A stretch of 64,000 nt of DNA from Doryteuthis pealeii (Eukaryota; Mollusca; Cephalopoda; Myopsida; Loliginidae): the NCBI GenBank assembly GCA_023376005.1, contig CM042179.1, positions 22,707,321 through 22,771,320 of the forward strand, given 5' to 3'. Both the position numbers and the translations under genes were made by a program. Positions within the stretch are counted from its first letter, which is position 1. Each line of letters starts with the position of its first letter. The notes under the pieces are model-generated. The model searched no databases, was not told where the DNA came from, and worked only from the letters and a program-made list of their open reading frames with translations. This document shows positions 10,924-21,830 of the stretch, piece by piece.

Positions 10924-11240
10924 AAGACACCCTTAAAAAGACATGCATCTCCGGTGACATCAACCACCGACAGTGGACAGCCAATAGAGAACAATGGATG
11001 CAAACTAGCACCAAAGCAACCTCACACTTCAAGAACAACCATAGACTCAGTGTGGGAGAGAGAGAGAGGGGGGGGAGGGGAGGGCAATTCTGCAGCAACA
11101 GAATCAGCCATGTCTCAGATATTCTCCTGCAGCCGCTGTGGCGGGTCCTGCCCATCTCACATAGGCATCATCAACCACCAGTGTGCCTGCATCAGTCAAG
11201 GAACACCCTTCATAAATCTTTGTTCACAAAGCAGAGACTG
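10924..11240 (+). pseudogene. LINE ORF2 C-terminal fragment with terminal zinc knuckle
   Basis: This is a broken C-terminus of a non-LTR retrotransposon polyprotein. The first part (about 10,930-11,040) translates as a TLKK...DINHRQWTANREQW segment, like the region after the reverse transcriptase in many animal LINEs. A purine-rich stretch (11,058-11,090) and a frame change follow. The second part (11,125-11,205) encodes FSCSRCGGSCPSHIGIINHQ and next residues, giving C-X2-C-X12-H-X3-C, the kind of terminal zinc finger common at the end of these proteins. No reverse transcriptase or endonuclease domain lies upstream, so the copy is 5'-truncated and dead. A poly(A) run at 11,309 may be its 3' tail. 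Family assignment is by resemblance only. Confidence 0.65.
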
Positions 11241-11308
11241 AGAAGGGGGAGAGAGGGGAGAGAGAGAGAGAGAGAGGGAAGGGTGGCAAAACTCCAAATT
11301 GGTATAAG

Positions 11309-11368
11309 CAAAAAAAAAAAAAAAAAAAAAAAAAATGCTTTTAAGCTCTGATTAATGGCAACCAAATA

Positions 11369-11413
<45 letters not shown>
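11309..11413. repeat. poly(A) run and (TA)n
   Basis: About 25 A at 11,309-11,334, then (TA)n at about 11,373-11,413. Confidence 0.95.
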
Positions 11414-11415
<2 letters not shown>

Positions 11416-11750
11416 TTTTCTAACTGAATTATTTTCCTGTTGAAAGTTAAATTTCTGATAATTTATGACGGTGAACCAGGTAATTATAAGCCATGAACCA
11501 AATTTGCATATGTGTGCATTTTTGTTAGGTCAACCAAATTAACTTAAATTATGCTAATGATATAATGTATACATGAAAAAAAAACCTATATGCACACTTT
11601 TCATTGCATCTGTGTGCATATATATATATATCATATATAATCCAAAAGTCCAGAGAAGAAATCTTCCTTACGACATAAGAGTTTTTTTAAAAAACCTGTC
11701 GCAGTTTGAGAGCTCAATGTGTGCTCTTATTGTTAGTCACAGAGCAAATT

Positions 11751-11944
11751 TATAAGTAAAGAAATAACAAAAGACTTAGAGATTTTGCTTTATAGTCTAT
11801 TTCAGGGAGCTTAGACAAAGTGTCTAACTCTCCCAACTCATCAGATGCGAATGATGAGTTGGGTGAGTTAGACACTTTGTCTAAGCTCCCTGAAATAGAC
11901 TATAAAGCAAAATCTCCAAGTCTTTTGTTATTTCTTTACTTATA
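11751..11944. mobile_element. near-perfect 93-bp-arm palindrome (foldback MITE)
   Basis: Positions 11,751-11,843 are the reverse complement of 11,852-11,944, with two mismatches that I could find and an 8-base loop. The arms start 'tataagtaaagaaataac'. The right arm abuts (TA)n. It has no coding capacity. The near-identity of the arms means it is young, or maintained by gene conversion, or arose as a replication or read fold-back. Confidence 0.9.
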
Positions 11945-12028
11945 TATATATATGATATATATGTATTTTTTTCAGATCAAATCAGCTTATGAGAATATTT
12001 CCACATGTGAAAATAAAAATATGCATAT

Positions 12029-12030
<2 letters not shown>

Positions 12031-12073
<43 letters not shown>
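12031..12073. repeat. (CA)n microsatellite
   Basis: About 21 CA units. Confidence 0.95.
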
Positions 12074-12076
<3 letters not shown>

Positions 12077-12114
12077 TACTAAAATTTTCATTATGTCTAT
12101 ATGTAACTGTGAAA

Positions 12115-12360
12115 GGGCTGGGTTAGCTCAGTTGGTAGAGCATTCGGCTAGAAACCACAAGGTTCCTGGTTCGATACCGGCCCCCGCCAATTCAGTGTAT
12201 GAGTAGCACAGGGATCTGTGCGGTAAAGAGCTGGCTGTAAGTGTGGCGCTCCACCTCAGATGCTAAAATAATCTCCTTGGTCTAGCACTGGTAAAAAGGG
12301 ATAGACTCCCTCATTGTTTACCAATACCAAATTTAGGTCACCCGACGACTTTACTTACTT
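12115..12360 (+). repeat. SINE-1, full-length copy
   Basis: Intact tRNA-like head with 'ggttagctcagttggtagag' and 'ggttcgataccggcccc', body with 'tgtggcgctccacctcagat' and 'ctccttggtctagcactgg', tail 'gactttacttactttatat'. The head is a pol III promoter relic rather than a tRNA gene: it is fused to the SINE body and lacks a paired acceptor stem. Confidence 0.9.
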
Positions 12361-12876
12361 TATATGTAACCGTAGCCCAACAAAAATTGCACATGATTAA
12401 ATTGATTTATATTACATCCAACACAAAATATTATACATCACCATGGCCACCAAACACAAATATGCTCTTTCGTACGCATGTGGATACGGTTATTCATATG
12501 CACACCCGTCCGTGGATACAGTCATAACGTCACAGTCTACACGCATTTTCATGCACATGCACATGACAACATACGCACACGTACAAACAAAAAAAAATGC
12601 ATTAACGTAAACATGCAACACAAGAATACAGTTATAAAAAATATCATTTTCAAATAAAAAAAAAATTTCATTCAACTAGAAATGCCATAACAAGACAACT
12701 TCAGTTCCAGTGATCTTCTGAAAAATAGATTTTATCTCGAAAATTCAAGAATAAAGTACAGGTTAACACACAACACCATTGTTACCATATTATTTTTCTT
12801 TACACCTGCATTGTGATAGCCTTAAAAATCAACCTCCAAACCAATATATACACAATGCTTCAAGCAAATTATAAAA

Positions 12877-12880
<4 letters not shown>
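12361..12880. other. no recognisable feature
   Basis: AT-rich sequence with short A and T runs. Open frames are short and of low complexity. Confidence 0.6.
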
Positions 12881-12881
<1 letters not shown>

Positions 12882-12941
<60 letters not shown>

Positions 12942-13018
12942 TATAGGAATAGACTCCCTCACTGTCTGGCAGATACCAATATTAGGCCACCCTGTCAACT
13001 TTACTACTTTACTTTTTT
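12882..13018 (+). repeat. (TA)n followed by SINE-1 3' tail
   Basis: (TA)n at 12,882-12,941, then the last ~70 bases of SINE-1 ('aatagactccctcactgtct', 'taggccaccctgtcaacttt'). From 13,019 to 13,365 I recognise nothing. Confidence 0.85.
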
Positions 13019-13369
13019 TTTACTTATATATACACTAGATGACTCCATTGGATTCTCAGTATAAAATCAGTTCATGATGATATTGATGTTTTCTATTTAT
13101 AAAGGAGTGGAGGATTCTAATTAGTCTTGGTCTGATGATTGTATAGGCGAGAAACTGGCAGTCACCATTGACTTGGTGTCTATGTTGTTCAAAATGATAA
13201 AAAAAACATACAGAATAGACCAATTATATAACTAAATACATTTCTATACAAATCATATTAAACCACTAGGAAAAACATAGATGTGCATTTTTTGGAGTGC
13301 CATGCTTACATAATGGCTTAGGGTCAAGTTACGTTGAAAGCACCAGTTCCAACTAGATCACCAAAATTA

Positions 13370-13872
13370 AGTGGCTGACTTCTGATTTTGGTCGGAAAAT
13401 TAAAACGGAAAGTTTTTTGGTGGTCCCCAATGACAGTTTAACTACAGTCTATGAATTAACATTTTGCGAATTGGGTTATGGTTTTAGGGGATTAAGGTTG
13501 TTTTTAATTACGTATTTCTTAAAAAAAAAATAAACAACAAAAAACCTCAAATTACTATACATTTAATGTTGAAAAATATATTTTTTAAAACTAATTTTAA
13601 TTGAAATTATACATTGCAATACTAACACAAACAACTGTCTCAATAATAGATCAATAATTAATTTCAATGGTTAATTAAATGTATAGTAATTTGTTTTGTT
13701 TTTTGTTGTTTATATTTTTTAAGCAATATGTAATTAAAAACAACCATAATCCCCTAAAACCGTAACCCAATTCGCAGAATGCTAATTCATAGACTGTAGT
13801 TAAACTACCATTTGGTACCACCAAAAAACTTTCTGTGTTAATTTTCCGACCTAAATCAGAAGAGCCAATTAA
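13370..13872. mobile_element. foldback element with ~200-bp arms (FB2)
   Basis: 13,370-13,568 is the inverted repeat of 13,673-13,872, separated by a ~104-bp AT-rich loop. Arm words include 'ggggattaaggttgttttta', 'catagactgtagttaaac' and 'aaaaaactttc'. Arms are about 90% alike by eye. The outer end recurs at 62,690-62,745. No transposase frame, so it would be non-autonomous. Confidence 0.85.
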
Positions 13873-13954
13873 GTTATTGATAAGCCTATACAATATTTTG
13901 ATGGTGGACAATTTAAGCAATAACAGGTACTGTAAGCAACCTGATATCAAAATA

Positions 13955-14022
13955 ACTTGATTCAGTATTTAATGACCTGAAAAGGGTTGATATACCATTA
14001 AACAACCAACCAACAAACCAAC
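13955..14022 (-). repeat. RepZ tail fragment
   Basis: Contains 'aatgacctgaaaagggttga' and 'atataccattaaacaaccaa', the terminal part of RepZ. Confidence 0.5.
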
Positions 14023-14149
14023 ATCTTGGCTTTTCAAACATAAATTTAGTTTTTTTACCTCTGTCTTTTTTTTTTTTTTTACCTTTGATGTCTAGCAAGG
14101 TCCATATCAGAAAAGCAAGTTTTTCTGCAGCAGCAACTATAGGAAAAGT

Positions 14150-17118
14150 TTTGGCACTCTTGAACTTTCTCGACTGATTCACTTTCATTTTTTTTTTAAA
14201 GCGGTGTTTAGTAAACTGTTATACAAAATAAGACCATTAAGTGCTAGATGGGTTTGAAAAATGCTTTATTGTGAATCAACTCTTGAACTTTCTCAACGGT
14301 TTTGCTTTGTAGGAATGGTGTTCATAAATTGTCATACCTTAAAAAATAAGACCATTAAGTGCTAGATGGGTTTGAAAAATGCTTTATTGTGAATCAACTC
14401 TTGAACTTTCTCAACGGTTTTGCTTTGTAGGAATGGTGTTCAGTAAATTGTCATACCTTAAAAAATAAGACCATTAAGTGCTAGATGGGTTTGAAAAATG
14501 CTTTATTGTGAATCAACTCTTGAACTTTCTCAACGGTTTTGCTTTGTAGGAGTGGTGTTCAGTAAATTGTCATACCTTAAAAAAATAAGACCATTAAGTG
14601 CTAGATGGGTTTGAAAAATGCTTTATTGTGAATCAACTCTTGAACTTTCTCAACCGTTTTGCTTTGTAGGAGTGGTGTTCAGTAAATTGTCATACCTTAA
14701 AAAATAAGACCATTAAGTGCTAGATGGGTTTGAAAAATGCTTTATTGTGAATCAACTCTTGAACTTTCTCAACCGTTTTGCTTTGTAGGAGTGGTGTTCA
14801 GTAAATTGTCATACCTTAAAAAAATAAGACCATTAAGTGCTAGATGGGTTTGAAAAATGCTTTATTGTGAATCAACTCTTGAACTTTCTCAACGGTTTTG
14901 CTTTGTAGGAGTGGTGTTCAGTAAATTGTCATACCTTAAAAAAATAAGACCATTAAGTGCTAGATGGGTTTGAAAAATGCTTTATTGTGAATCAACTCTT
15001 GAACTTTCTCAACGTTTTGCTTTGTAGGAGTGGTGTTCAGTAAATTGTCATACCTTAAAAAATAAGACCATTAAGTGCTAGATGGGTTTGAAAAATGCTT
15101 TATTGTGAATCAACTCTTGAACTTTCTCAACGGTTTTGCTTTGTAGGAGTGGTGTTCAGTAAATTGTCATACCTTAAAAAAATAAGACCATTAAGTGCTA
15201 GATGGGTTTGAAAATGCTTTATTGTGAATCAACTCTTGAACTTTCTCAACCGTTTTGCTTTGTAGGAGTGGTGTTCAGTAAATTGTCATACCTTAAAAAA
15301 ATAAGACCATTAAGTGCTAGATGGGTTTGAAAAATGCTTTATTGTGAATCAACTCTTGAACTTTCTCAACGTTTTGCTTTGTAGGAGTGGTGTTCAGTAA
15401 ATTGTCATACCTTAAAAAATAAGACCATTAAGTGCTAGATGGGTTTGAAAAATGCTTTATTGTGAATCAACTCTTGAACTTTCTCAACGTTTTGCTTTGT
15501 AGGAGTGGTGTTCAGTAAATTGTCATACCTTAAAAAATAAGACCATTAAGTGCTAGATGGGTTTGAAAAATGCTTTATTGTGAATCAACTCTTGAACTTT
15601 CTCAACGTTTTGCTTTGTAGGAGTGGTGTTCAGTAAATTGTCATACCTTAAAAAAGAATTAAGTGCTAGATGGGTTTGAAAAATGCTTTATTGTGAATCA
15701 ACTCTTGAACTTTCTCAACGGTTTTGCTTTGTAGGAGTGGTGTTCAGTAAATTGTCATACCTTAAAAAATAAGACCATTAAGTGCTAGATGGGTTTGAAA
15801 AATGCTTTATTGTGAATCAACTCTTGAACTTTCTCAACCGTTTTGCTTTGTAGGAGTGGTGTTCAGTAAATTGTCATACCTTAAAAAATAAGACCATTAA
15901 GTGCTAGATGGGTTTGAAAAATGCTTTATTGTGAATCAACTCTTGAACTTTCTCAACCGTTTTGCTTTGTAGGATGGTGTTCAGTAAATTGTCATACCTT
16001 AAAAAATAAGACCATTAAGTGCTAGATGGGTTTGAAAAATGCTTTATTGTGAATCAACTCTTGAACTTTCTCAACCGTTTTGCTTTGTAGGAGTGGTGTT
16101 CAGTAAATTGTCATACCTTAAAAAATAAGACCATTAAGTGCTAGATGGGTTTGAAAAATGCTTTATTGTGAATCAACTCTTGAACTTTCTCAACGTTTTG
16201 CTTTGTAGGAGTGGTGTTCAGTAAATTGTCATACCTTAAAAAAATAAGACCATTAAGTGCTAGATGGGTTTGAAAAATGCTTTATTGTGAATCAACTCTT
16301 GAACTTTCTCAACGGTTTTGCTTTGTAGGAGTGGTGTTCAGTAAATTGTCATACCTTAAAAAAATAAGACCATTAAGTGCTAGATGGGTTTGAAAAATGC
16401 TTTATTGTGAATCAACTCTTGAACTTTCTCAACGGTTTTGCTTTGTAGGAGTGGTGTTCAGTAAATTGTCATACCTTAAAAAAATAAGACCATTAAGTGC
16501 TAGATGGGTTTGAAAAAATGCTTTATTGTGAATCAACTCTTGAACTTTCTCAACGTTTTGCTTTGTAGGAGTGGTGTTCAGTAAATTGTCATACCTTAAA
16601 AAAATAAGACCATTAAGTGCTAGATGGGTTTGAAAAATGCTTTATTGTGAATCAACTCTTGAACTTTCTCAACGTTTTGCTTTGTAGGAGTGGTGTTCAG
16701 TAAATTGTCATACCTTAAAAAAATAAGACCATTAAGTGCTAGATGGGTTTGAAAAATGCTTTATTGTGAATCAACTCTTGAACTTTCTCAACCGTTTTGC
16801 TTTGTAGGAGTGGTGTTCAGTAAATTGTCATACCTTAAAAATAAGACCATTAAGTGCTAGATGGGTTTGAAAAATGCTTTATTGTGAATCAACTCTTGAA
16901 CTTTCTCAACGGTTTTGCTTTGTAGGAGTGGTGTTCAATAAATTGTCATACCTTAAAAAAATAAGACCATTAAGTGCTAGATGGGTTTGAAAAATGCTTT
17001 ATTGTGAATCAACTCTTGAACTTTCTCAACCGTTTTGCTTTGTAGGAGTGGTGTTCAGTAAATTGTCAAGACCATTAAGTGCTAGATGGGTTTGAAAAAT
17101 GCTTTATTATGAATCAAC
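14150..17118. repeat. ~119-bp satellite array, about 25 units
   Basis: The unit begins at 'gaccattaagtgctagatgg' and contains 'gctttattgtgaatcaactc', 'cttgaactttctcaac', 'ttttgctttgtaggagtggt' and 'aaattgtcatacctta'. Unit starts recur every 117-121 bp from 14,232 to 17,070. Internal units differ mainly at the A-run length and at cggt/ccgt/cgt after 'ctcaa'. The edge units (14,150-14,232 and 17,070-17,118) are diverged. One unit near 15,657 has lost 'taagacc'. It has no sustained open frame. The same array forms the hinge of the palindrome at 44.04 kb. Confidence 0.95.
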
Positions 17119-17332
17119 TATATCATTTTTGATTGAAAATGTTATTTTCTTTGTTCTTTCACCACAAGAATTCACAAAGATATGAATTTAACATAAATGC
17201 TTGAATGCCATACTAATTTTTAGTTTGTCTTGTCTCGTGGCATATCCCTCCAAAAAACCACTGTTATTTGGTCCCTCTACTCCTATTATACTTTTGCCTT
17301 TCATCATTTTTTTTTGGTTTGTTTTGTTTTAA

Positions 17333-17710
17333 GGCATATCAACCTCAGTGGGTCATTTAATGCCAATAAAGTTTTGAAAATTGTTAATGGATAATACAGT
17401 TTTTTATAAATACATTTTTTATTTAACCCATAGATGGGACCCTAACAGGTACTACCACTCCGGGTCAGAGTGGACCAGGAGCAATGGTGATGAAAGGGTG
17501 CTCCACATTCCCCAAACCTCCAAAACTGGAACCTCACCATCAGATAGAGTTTAATGTCATTCCCAGTACATGTAGACCCGCAGCCACCGCCTTCAAGCAC
17601 CCATATGATAAAAAGGGGTTTGGGGCTTACCATAAGGGCAATAGGGTTGGGAAAATCATATAGGTGCTAGGGCTTGACGTGTGACCAGCCGATTGATTGG
17701 AGGGGGCACC
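17333..17710 (-). repeat. RepZ, long copy (block A)
   Basis: Reversed copy of the repeat described at 2,355. From the A/C-rich tail at 17,333 it runs through 'ggtactaccactccgggtca' to 'ggggcttaccataagggcaa' and the 'cgattgattggagggggcac' end. Confidence 0.8.
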
Positions 17711-17880
17711 TCTGACCGCTTTACTCCTATTATACTTTTGCCTTTCATCAATCTCTACCAATACCACCAATTACAGTGTTTGTCTCTTCTCTTTCATTGC
17801 AATTTTTTTTGGAAAGAAAGATTGCTAGGAAAATTCATGCCACCATATTTCCTGCTTTTGTCAACTTATGGTAGGTGATT

Positions 17881-18036
17881 CTACAAGAGATTAGGATCAT
17901 TTATAAGGAGTCTCTGTATCATTTTTGTTCTAATAACCCATCTTCTTGATGGTCCAGAAACTAATTTTGCTATAGAGTCTTGGAAAGTTGATAGTCCTCC
18001 ATACTTGCTACATGACCTGTTTAAGAAAGCAGACAT
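17881..18036 (-). other. short conserved open stretch of unknown nature
   Basis: The minus strand is open for about 50 codons, reading RSCSKYGGLSTFQDSIAKLV then SGPSRRWVIRTKMIQRLLIN and a stop at 17,881. Upstream the frame continues only into SINE-2. The same stretch is open in block B (42,411-42,556), but one base is missing in block C (near 45,786), which shifts the frame. I do not recognise a family. It could be an exon or transposon relic, or chance. Confidence 0.25.
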
Positions 18037-18260
18037 TGTGTAACAGTTATCGTCCAGGAAATGGACATGGTGACCCAAGTTCAAATCTTGGACAAGGCTT
18101 TTTGCATTTCTCATAGGGCTAATACCCTTTAGAAAAGTATGCATGCAACTATTCTCCCTCTAGATATAAGTAAATAGTGGGACTTATTGGGTTCGTTAAC
18201 CTTGGTATAGTAACCAGTCTAGGAGAAGGATAAGTCTGAATTGAAACCTGTTATTACTCT
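18020..18260 (+). repeat. SINE-2 (plus strand, block A)
   Basis: Head 'gtgtaacagttatcgtccag' with B-box-like 'aagttcaaatcttgg', then 'ctattctccctctagatata' and 'ggtatagtaaccagtctagg', the reverse of the usual minus-strand copies. Confidence 0.75.
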
Positions 18261-18296
18261 TGATCCAAATGTTGTTAACTGAAAGGGAAAATTTGA

Positions 18297-18445
18297 TACT
18301 ATTCTCCCTCCAACTACAGGTAAATAGTAGGGCAGACTGGATTCTTTAATTTTGGTATGGCAACTGGTTTAGGAATTCAAAAAGTATTAAACTCTGCTTA
18401 AAAATTGACTTTGTGTCACATCCTTTTTGTGGCAGAGGGGTTGGG
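18297..18445 (+). repeat. SINE-2 3' part (plus strand, block A)
   Basis: A second partial copy in tandem with the previous one: 'ctattctccctccaactaca', 'taaatagtagggcagactgg', 'attgactttgtgtcacatcc'. Confidence 0.75.
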
Positions 18446-18859
18446 TACATACATACACATGTTATGTTCATTGCAGGTGAATATTTTGTAGCTTCAATGT
18501 CTGTTGCATTGTTGGTCTTGAGGACTTCAGTATTTGTGATGAACTCATGCCAGTGTAGATTGAAAATAAATTGGAAGTATTGTTAATGGAAACATTCTAG
18601 AAGATATAGCTGGAGTTTGATATATGACTTAGGATTTGGCTTAATAAAGAATGATAGGCAGCATAATGACTTTGTAGACATTTATTTTTGTGTCTTCAGT
18701 TAACTTTCAATTAAACCAGACATATTTGTACAGTCTTGGAAAATCTTGGCTTGCTGTTGTCACTCTCTTGTCTCTGTGTGTGATTGTCAAGGTGTATGTG
18801 TGTGTATGTGCATCCCTGTGATGCATGGGATTGTGAGTATAAGTTTGATTATCTGATTG

Positions 18860-18902
18860 TGTGTGTATGTATGTATGTATGTGTGTGTGTGTGTGTGTGT
18901 GC
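18860..18902. repeat. (TG)n/(TATG)n microsatellite (block A)
   Basis: TG and GTAT runs, in block C at 46,645-46,690 with a different length. From 18,445 to 19,050 nothing else is recognised. Confidence 0.9.
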
Positions 18903-19051
18903 ATTTAAAACATTTTTTTGATTCAAAACATCTCTCTTTTTTTGTCATTGGTGCTTCATGCTTATGATCCTCTGCCGGACTCAACTAAGCTTAGTTAATA
19001 TCAGAGTACCTTGCTATAGTGTAAAGGTTAGTAAGCTAACTTTGCAGACCA

Positions 19052-19225
19052 TTACTGGAGTGGTAGTACCTGTTAGGGTCCCATCTATGGGTTAAATAGA
19101 AAAAAAATTGAGTTTAAAAAAAATTTGAATACCCATCAAAAATTAACAAAAAAACATCTTTGGCATAAAATAACCCAACTTTGGTTGGCATTCCATGAAA
19201 TCCAACCAACCAACCAAACCATTAC
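19052..19225 (+). repeat. RepZ 3' part (block A)
   Basis: Begins at 'tactggagtggtagtacctg' and ends in 'aaccaaccaaccaaacc'. In block C at 46,843-47,012, in block B reversed at 41,222-41,392. Confidence 0.75.
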
Positions 19226-19245
19226 TACTGTAATGAATTTGTGTA

Positions 19246-19832
19246 TTTACCAACCCCTCCTCATGAGCAGGATATAGCACAAGGTCAATTTCTAAGTGAA
19301 ATTTAACAGGTTTTAATATAATTTTTCTCTTTCTAAACCTTGCCATACCAAGGTTAAAGAGCCCGGTCTGCCCTATTATTTACCCATTGGTTTGGTTTCT
19401 TTGTTTAATGGCATATCAACCTTCGTAAGTTATTTAATGCCAAAGTCATCCTTGAAGAAGAACAGTACTAGTACTATTTAAACTATAGCTGGGGGATGAG
19501 GAGATTCATACCTGTGGGGATTTAAATAAAATAAAATTAAATCAAAATTAAATAAATAAATAAAAAGTTCTGAGCATCTGGACTCTAGCGTCCAGAGTTA
19601 ACGGTCTAATGAATAAAGTCTTCATCTATACTTCGAAACAGTTCATTCCTTCATTTCATATTACCTATATACCTTTTTGTATTTACCCATAGCTGGAGGA
19701 AGGATAGTTAGATTCATACATTTTCCAAGGGTATTAGCACTATGTGATATACAACCAGCTTCATCTAGGATTTGAACATGTCATTCAGGCCCATTTCCAA
19801 TGACAGTAACCATTACACAAGAGGCTCTTCCT
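19246..19832 (-). repeat. SINE-2 interrupted by a ~300-bp insert (block A)
   Basis: SINE-2 tail and middle at 19,246-19,380, then an insert with a RepZ-like tail (19,385-19,450) and an A/T-rich piece, then SINE-2 resumes at 'tttacccatagctggagg' (19,684) and ends at 'gtaaccattacacaag'. A small hairpin (tctggac / gtccaga) lies at about 19,579-19,599 inside the insert. Confidence 0.7.
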
Positions 19833-20356
19833 TAAAAAAGTGAATTTGATCCTCATTGGGCGCCTCATGCTTGTGGTTTGTGCTGTACTAAGCACAGTTG
19901 AGTAAAATGGATATTAAATTTTACATTTTTCTTTGACTCTGTTAAATTCAGATATATCTATCTAAAATTTCCTCATAGGGTAGTTGGTATCACTTGAATT
20001 GTCTTTCATACAATGAAAAAAAAGTCCTTTAAAATGTTAAGATGATGAAACCGAACAAAGTTTCTCATTCCCTTCTTTTCTTGAATGTCCCCAGGGAGTT
20101 TTTGTTAAATTTGCTTACTGACACATACACATGCTACATCCATTACAGAATGATGAAAACTCTGCTTAAAAATGTCAGATGCAGTGTTTGTTTTACCAGT
20201 TCTGTGTAAGTCTTTGTGTCATATTGTTAAATCCAGCCACCATTTTGTATTTTGATTGCACTATTGCCTCACCAGCTTGTACTGATTCTTCTGGCTTACA
20301 ATATTTATTCATGTGTCAAAGTGTATGTATCAAGACCCATACACCACTTCCTCTAT

Positions 20357-20485
20357 AACTGGGGGTCCCTAACCTTTTCAATCTGACAGGCGCGCTGAGC
20401 ACATTCTTAAGGACTGAAATTAACACTTCTAGAAGGTCAACAAAGTACTGCCTGGGTGTTCATTTCATTGAAAATTAGAGGGGCT
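20357..20485. repeat. possible hAT-type DNA transposon remnant (block A)
   Basis: Begins 'ctgggggtccctaacctttt', which resembles the terminal repeat of hAT/Charlie-like elements, and continues 'acaggcgcgctgagcacatt'. I did not find the opposite end. Also at 48,147-48,275 and reversed at 39,975-40,105. Confidence 0.35.
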
Positions 20486-20774
20486 TCATTTTTTTTTGTC
20501 TTTTAAATTGGGTTAAATGATACATTTTAAAATTATTTGCTTTCTGATTATCTGTCTTAAAAATCATATTGTCTTCCTGTGCTTGTTAATTTTTAAAAAA
20601 ATAATTGAATGATTTAATTTATTTTCTTTTTGTTTTTGCATGTCACCATTGTTCAATTTTATTACCTTTTGTTAGTCTCTATAAATAACATTACAGGTGA
20701 GAAAGTATACTTCTATCCTTGGAAATGTAAAGAAGAAATTTTAATTTTATTCTTTAGAAATGTGGTATGTAATT

Positions 20775-21025
20775 ACCCACCCCCTCTACATGAGCAGGAA
20801 TCAACACAAGGTCAATTTCTTAAGCAGAGTTTTAGCAGATTTGAATTCAGTATTCCTTCTCCTAGCTTGGTTGCCATACCAAATTTAAAGAGCCCAGTCT
20901 GCCTTACTATTTACCCATAGGGGGAGAGAATAGTTTGATTCATTAGTGTTATGTAAAATGCAAACATCCCCCAGGATTTGAACTGTCTGTGTCCATTACC
21001 TTTGATGATAACCATTAAGCTTGTA
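20775..21025 (-). repeat. SINE-2 (block A)
   Basis: Tail end 'ctacatgagcaggaatcaac', middle 'tttaaagagcccagtctgcc', degenerate head near 'gatgataaccattaagc'. The 96-residue frame at 20,630-20,920 reads into it and is not a gene. Confidence 0.75.
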
Positions 21026-21194
21026 ACTCTTTAGAAATGTATGCACTTGATTCTGTCTATGTCAATATCAGTCTGTTCATATCTGTCTATATTTGATTGT
21101 TTTATCTATCTCAGTCTCTTCATATCTTTGTCTGTCTATATTAATCTGTTCATATCAGTCAATATCAGTCTCTTCATATCTATCAGCCAATATA

Positions 21195-21480
21195 TATATT
21201 TACCACCCCTCCATGTGAGCAGGATGTGACACAAGGTCCATTTCTTAAGCAGAGTTTAACAGGTTTGAATTCAGAGTTTTCCTTTCTCCTAGACTGGTTA
21301 CCTAGCCATGGTTAAAGAGCCCAGTCTGCCCTGCTATTTACCCATAGCTGGAGGGAGAATTGGATTCATACCTTTCCCAAAGGTATTAGCGCTGTGTGAA
21401 TACCAACAGCTTTTCCAGGAATTGAACTCGGGTCGACGAGTCCATTTCCTATGACTCTAACCATTAGACCATGCGCCTCC
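21195..21480 (-). repeat. SINE-2 inside a minisatellite (block A)
   Basis: Same element as 48,995-49,276: well-preserved head on the minus strand ending 'gcgcctcc'. Minisatellite-type sequence lies on both sides. Confidence 0.85.
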
Positions 21481-21484
21481 ATTA

Positions 21485-21830
21485 TTCTATCAGCCAATAT
21501 CGTCCCCTCATATCTATCAGCCAATATCGGTCCCCTCATATCTATCAGTCAATATCAGTGTGCTCATAATCTATCAGTCAATATCAGTGTGCTCATATCT
21601 ATCAGTCATTATCAGTCCCTCAATATCTATCAGTCAATATCAGTCCCTCATATCTATTCAGTCAATATCAGTCTCTCATATCTATCAGTCAATATCAGTC
21701 CCTCATATCATCAGTCAATATCAGTCCCCTCATATCAGTCATCAGTCATATCTATCAGTCAATATAGTCTCTTCATATCTATCAGTCAATATCAGTCCCC
21801 TCATATCTATCAAATCAGTCTATATTTGTC
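21485..21830. repeat. 28-bp minisatellite (block A, ragged)
   Basis: About 12 units of 'atctatcagtcaatatcagt' plus 'ccctcat'/'ctcttcat'. In block C the units are almost uniform. Here many lack one or two bases, consistent with sequencing error. Confidence 0.9.

Noticed and set aside
14150..17118. CRISPR-like or gene-family tandem array
   Set aside because: Units are contiguous ~119-bp satellite repeats without variable spacers and without a continuous reading frame.
20357..20485. confident hAT transposon call
   Set aside because: Only one end resembles a hAT terminal repeat. I found no second end or target-site duplication, so it is listed at low confidence only.
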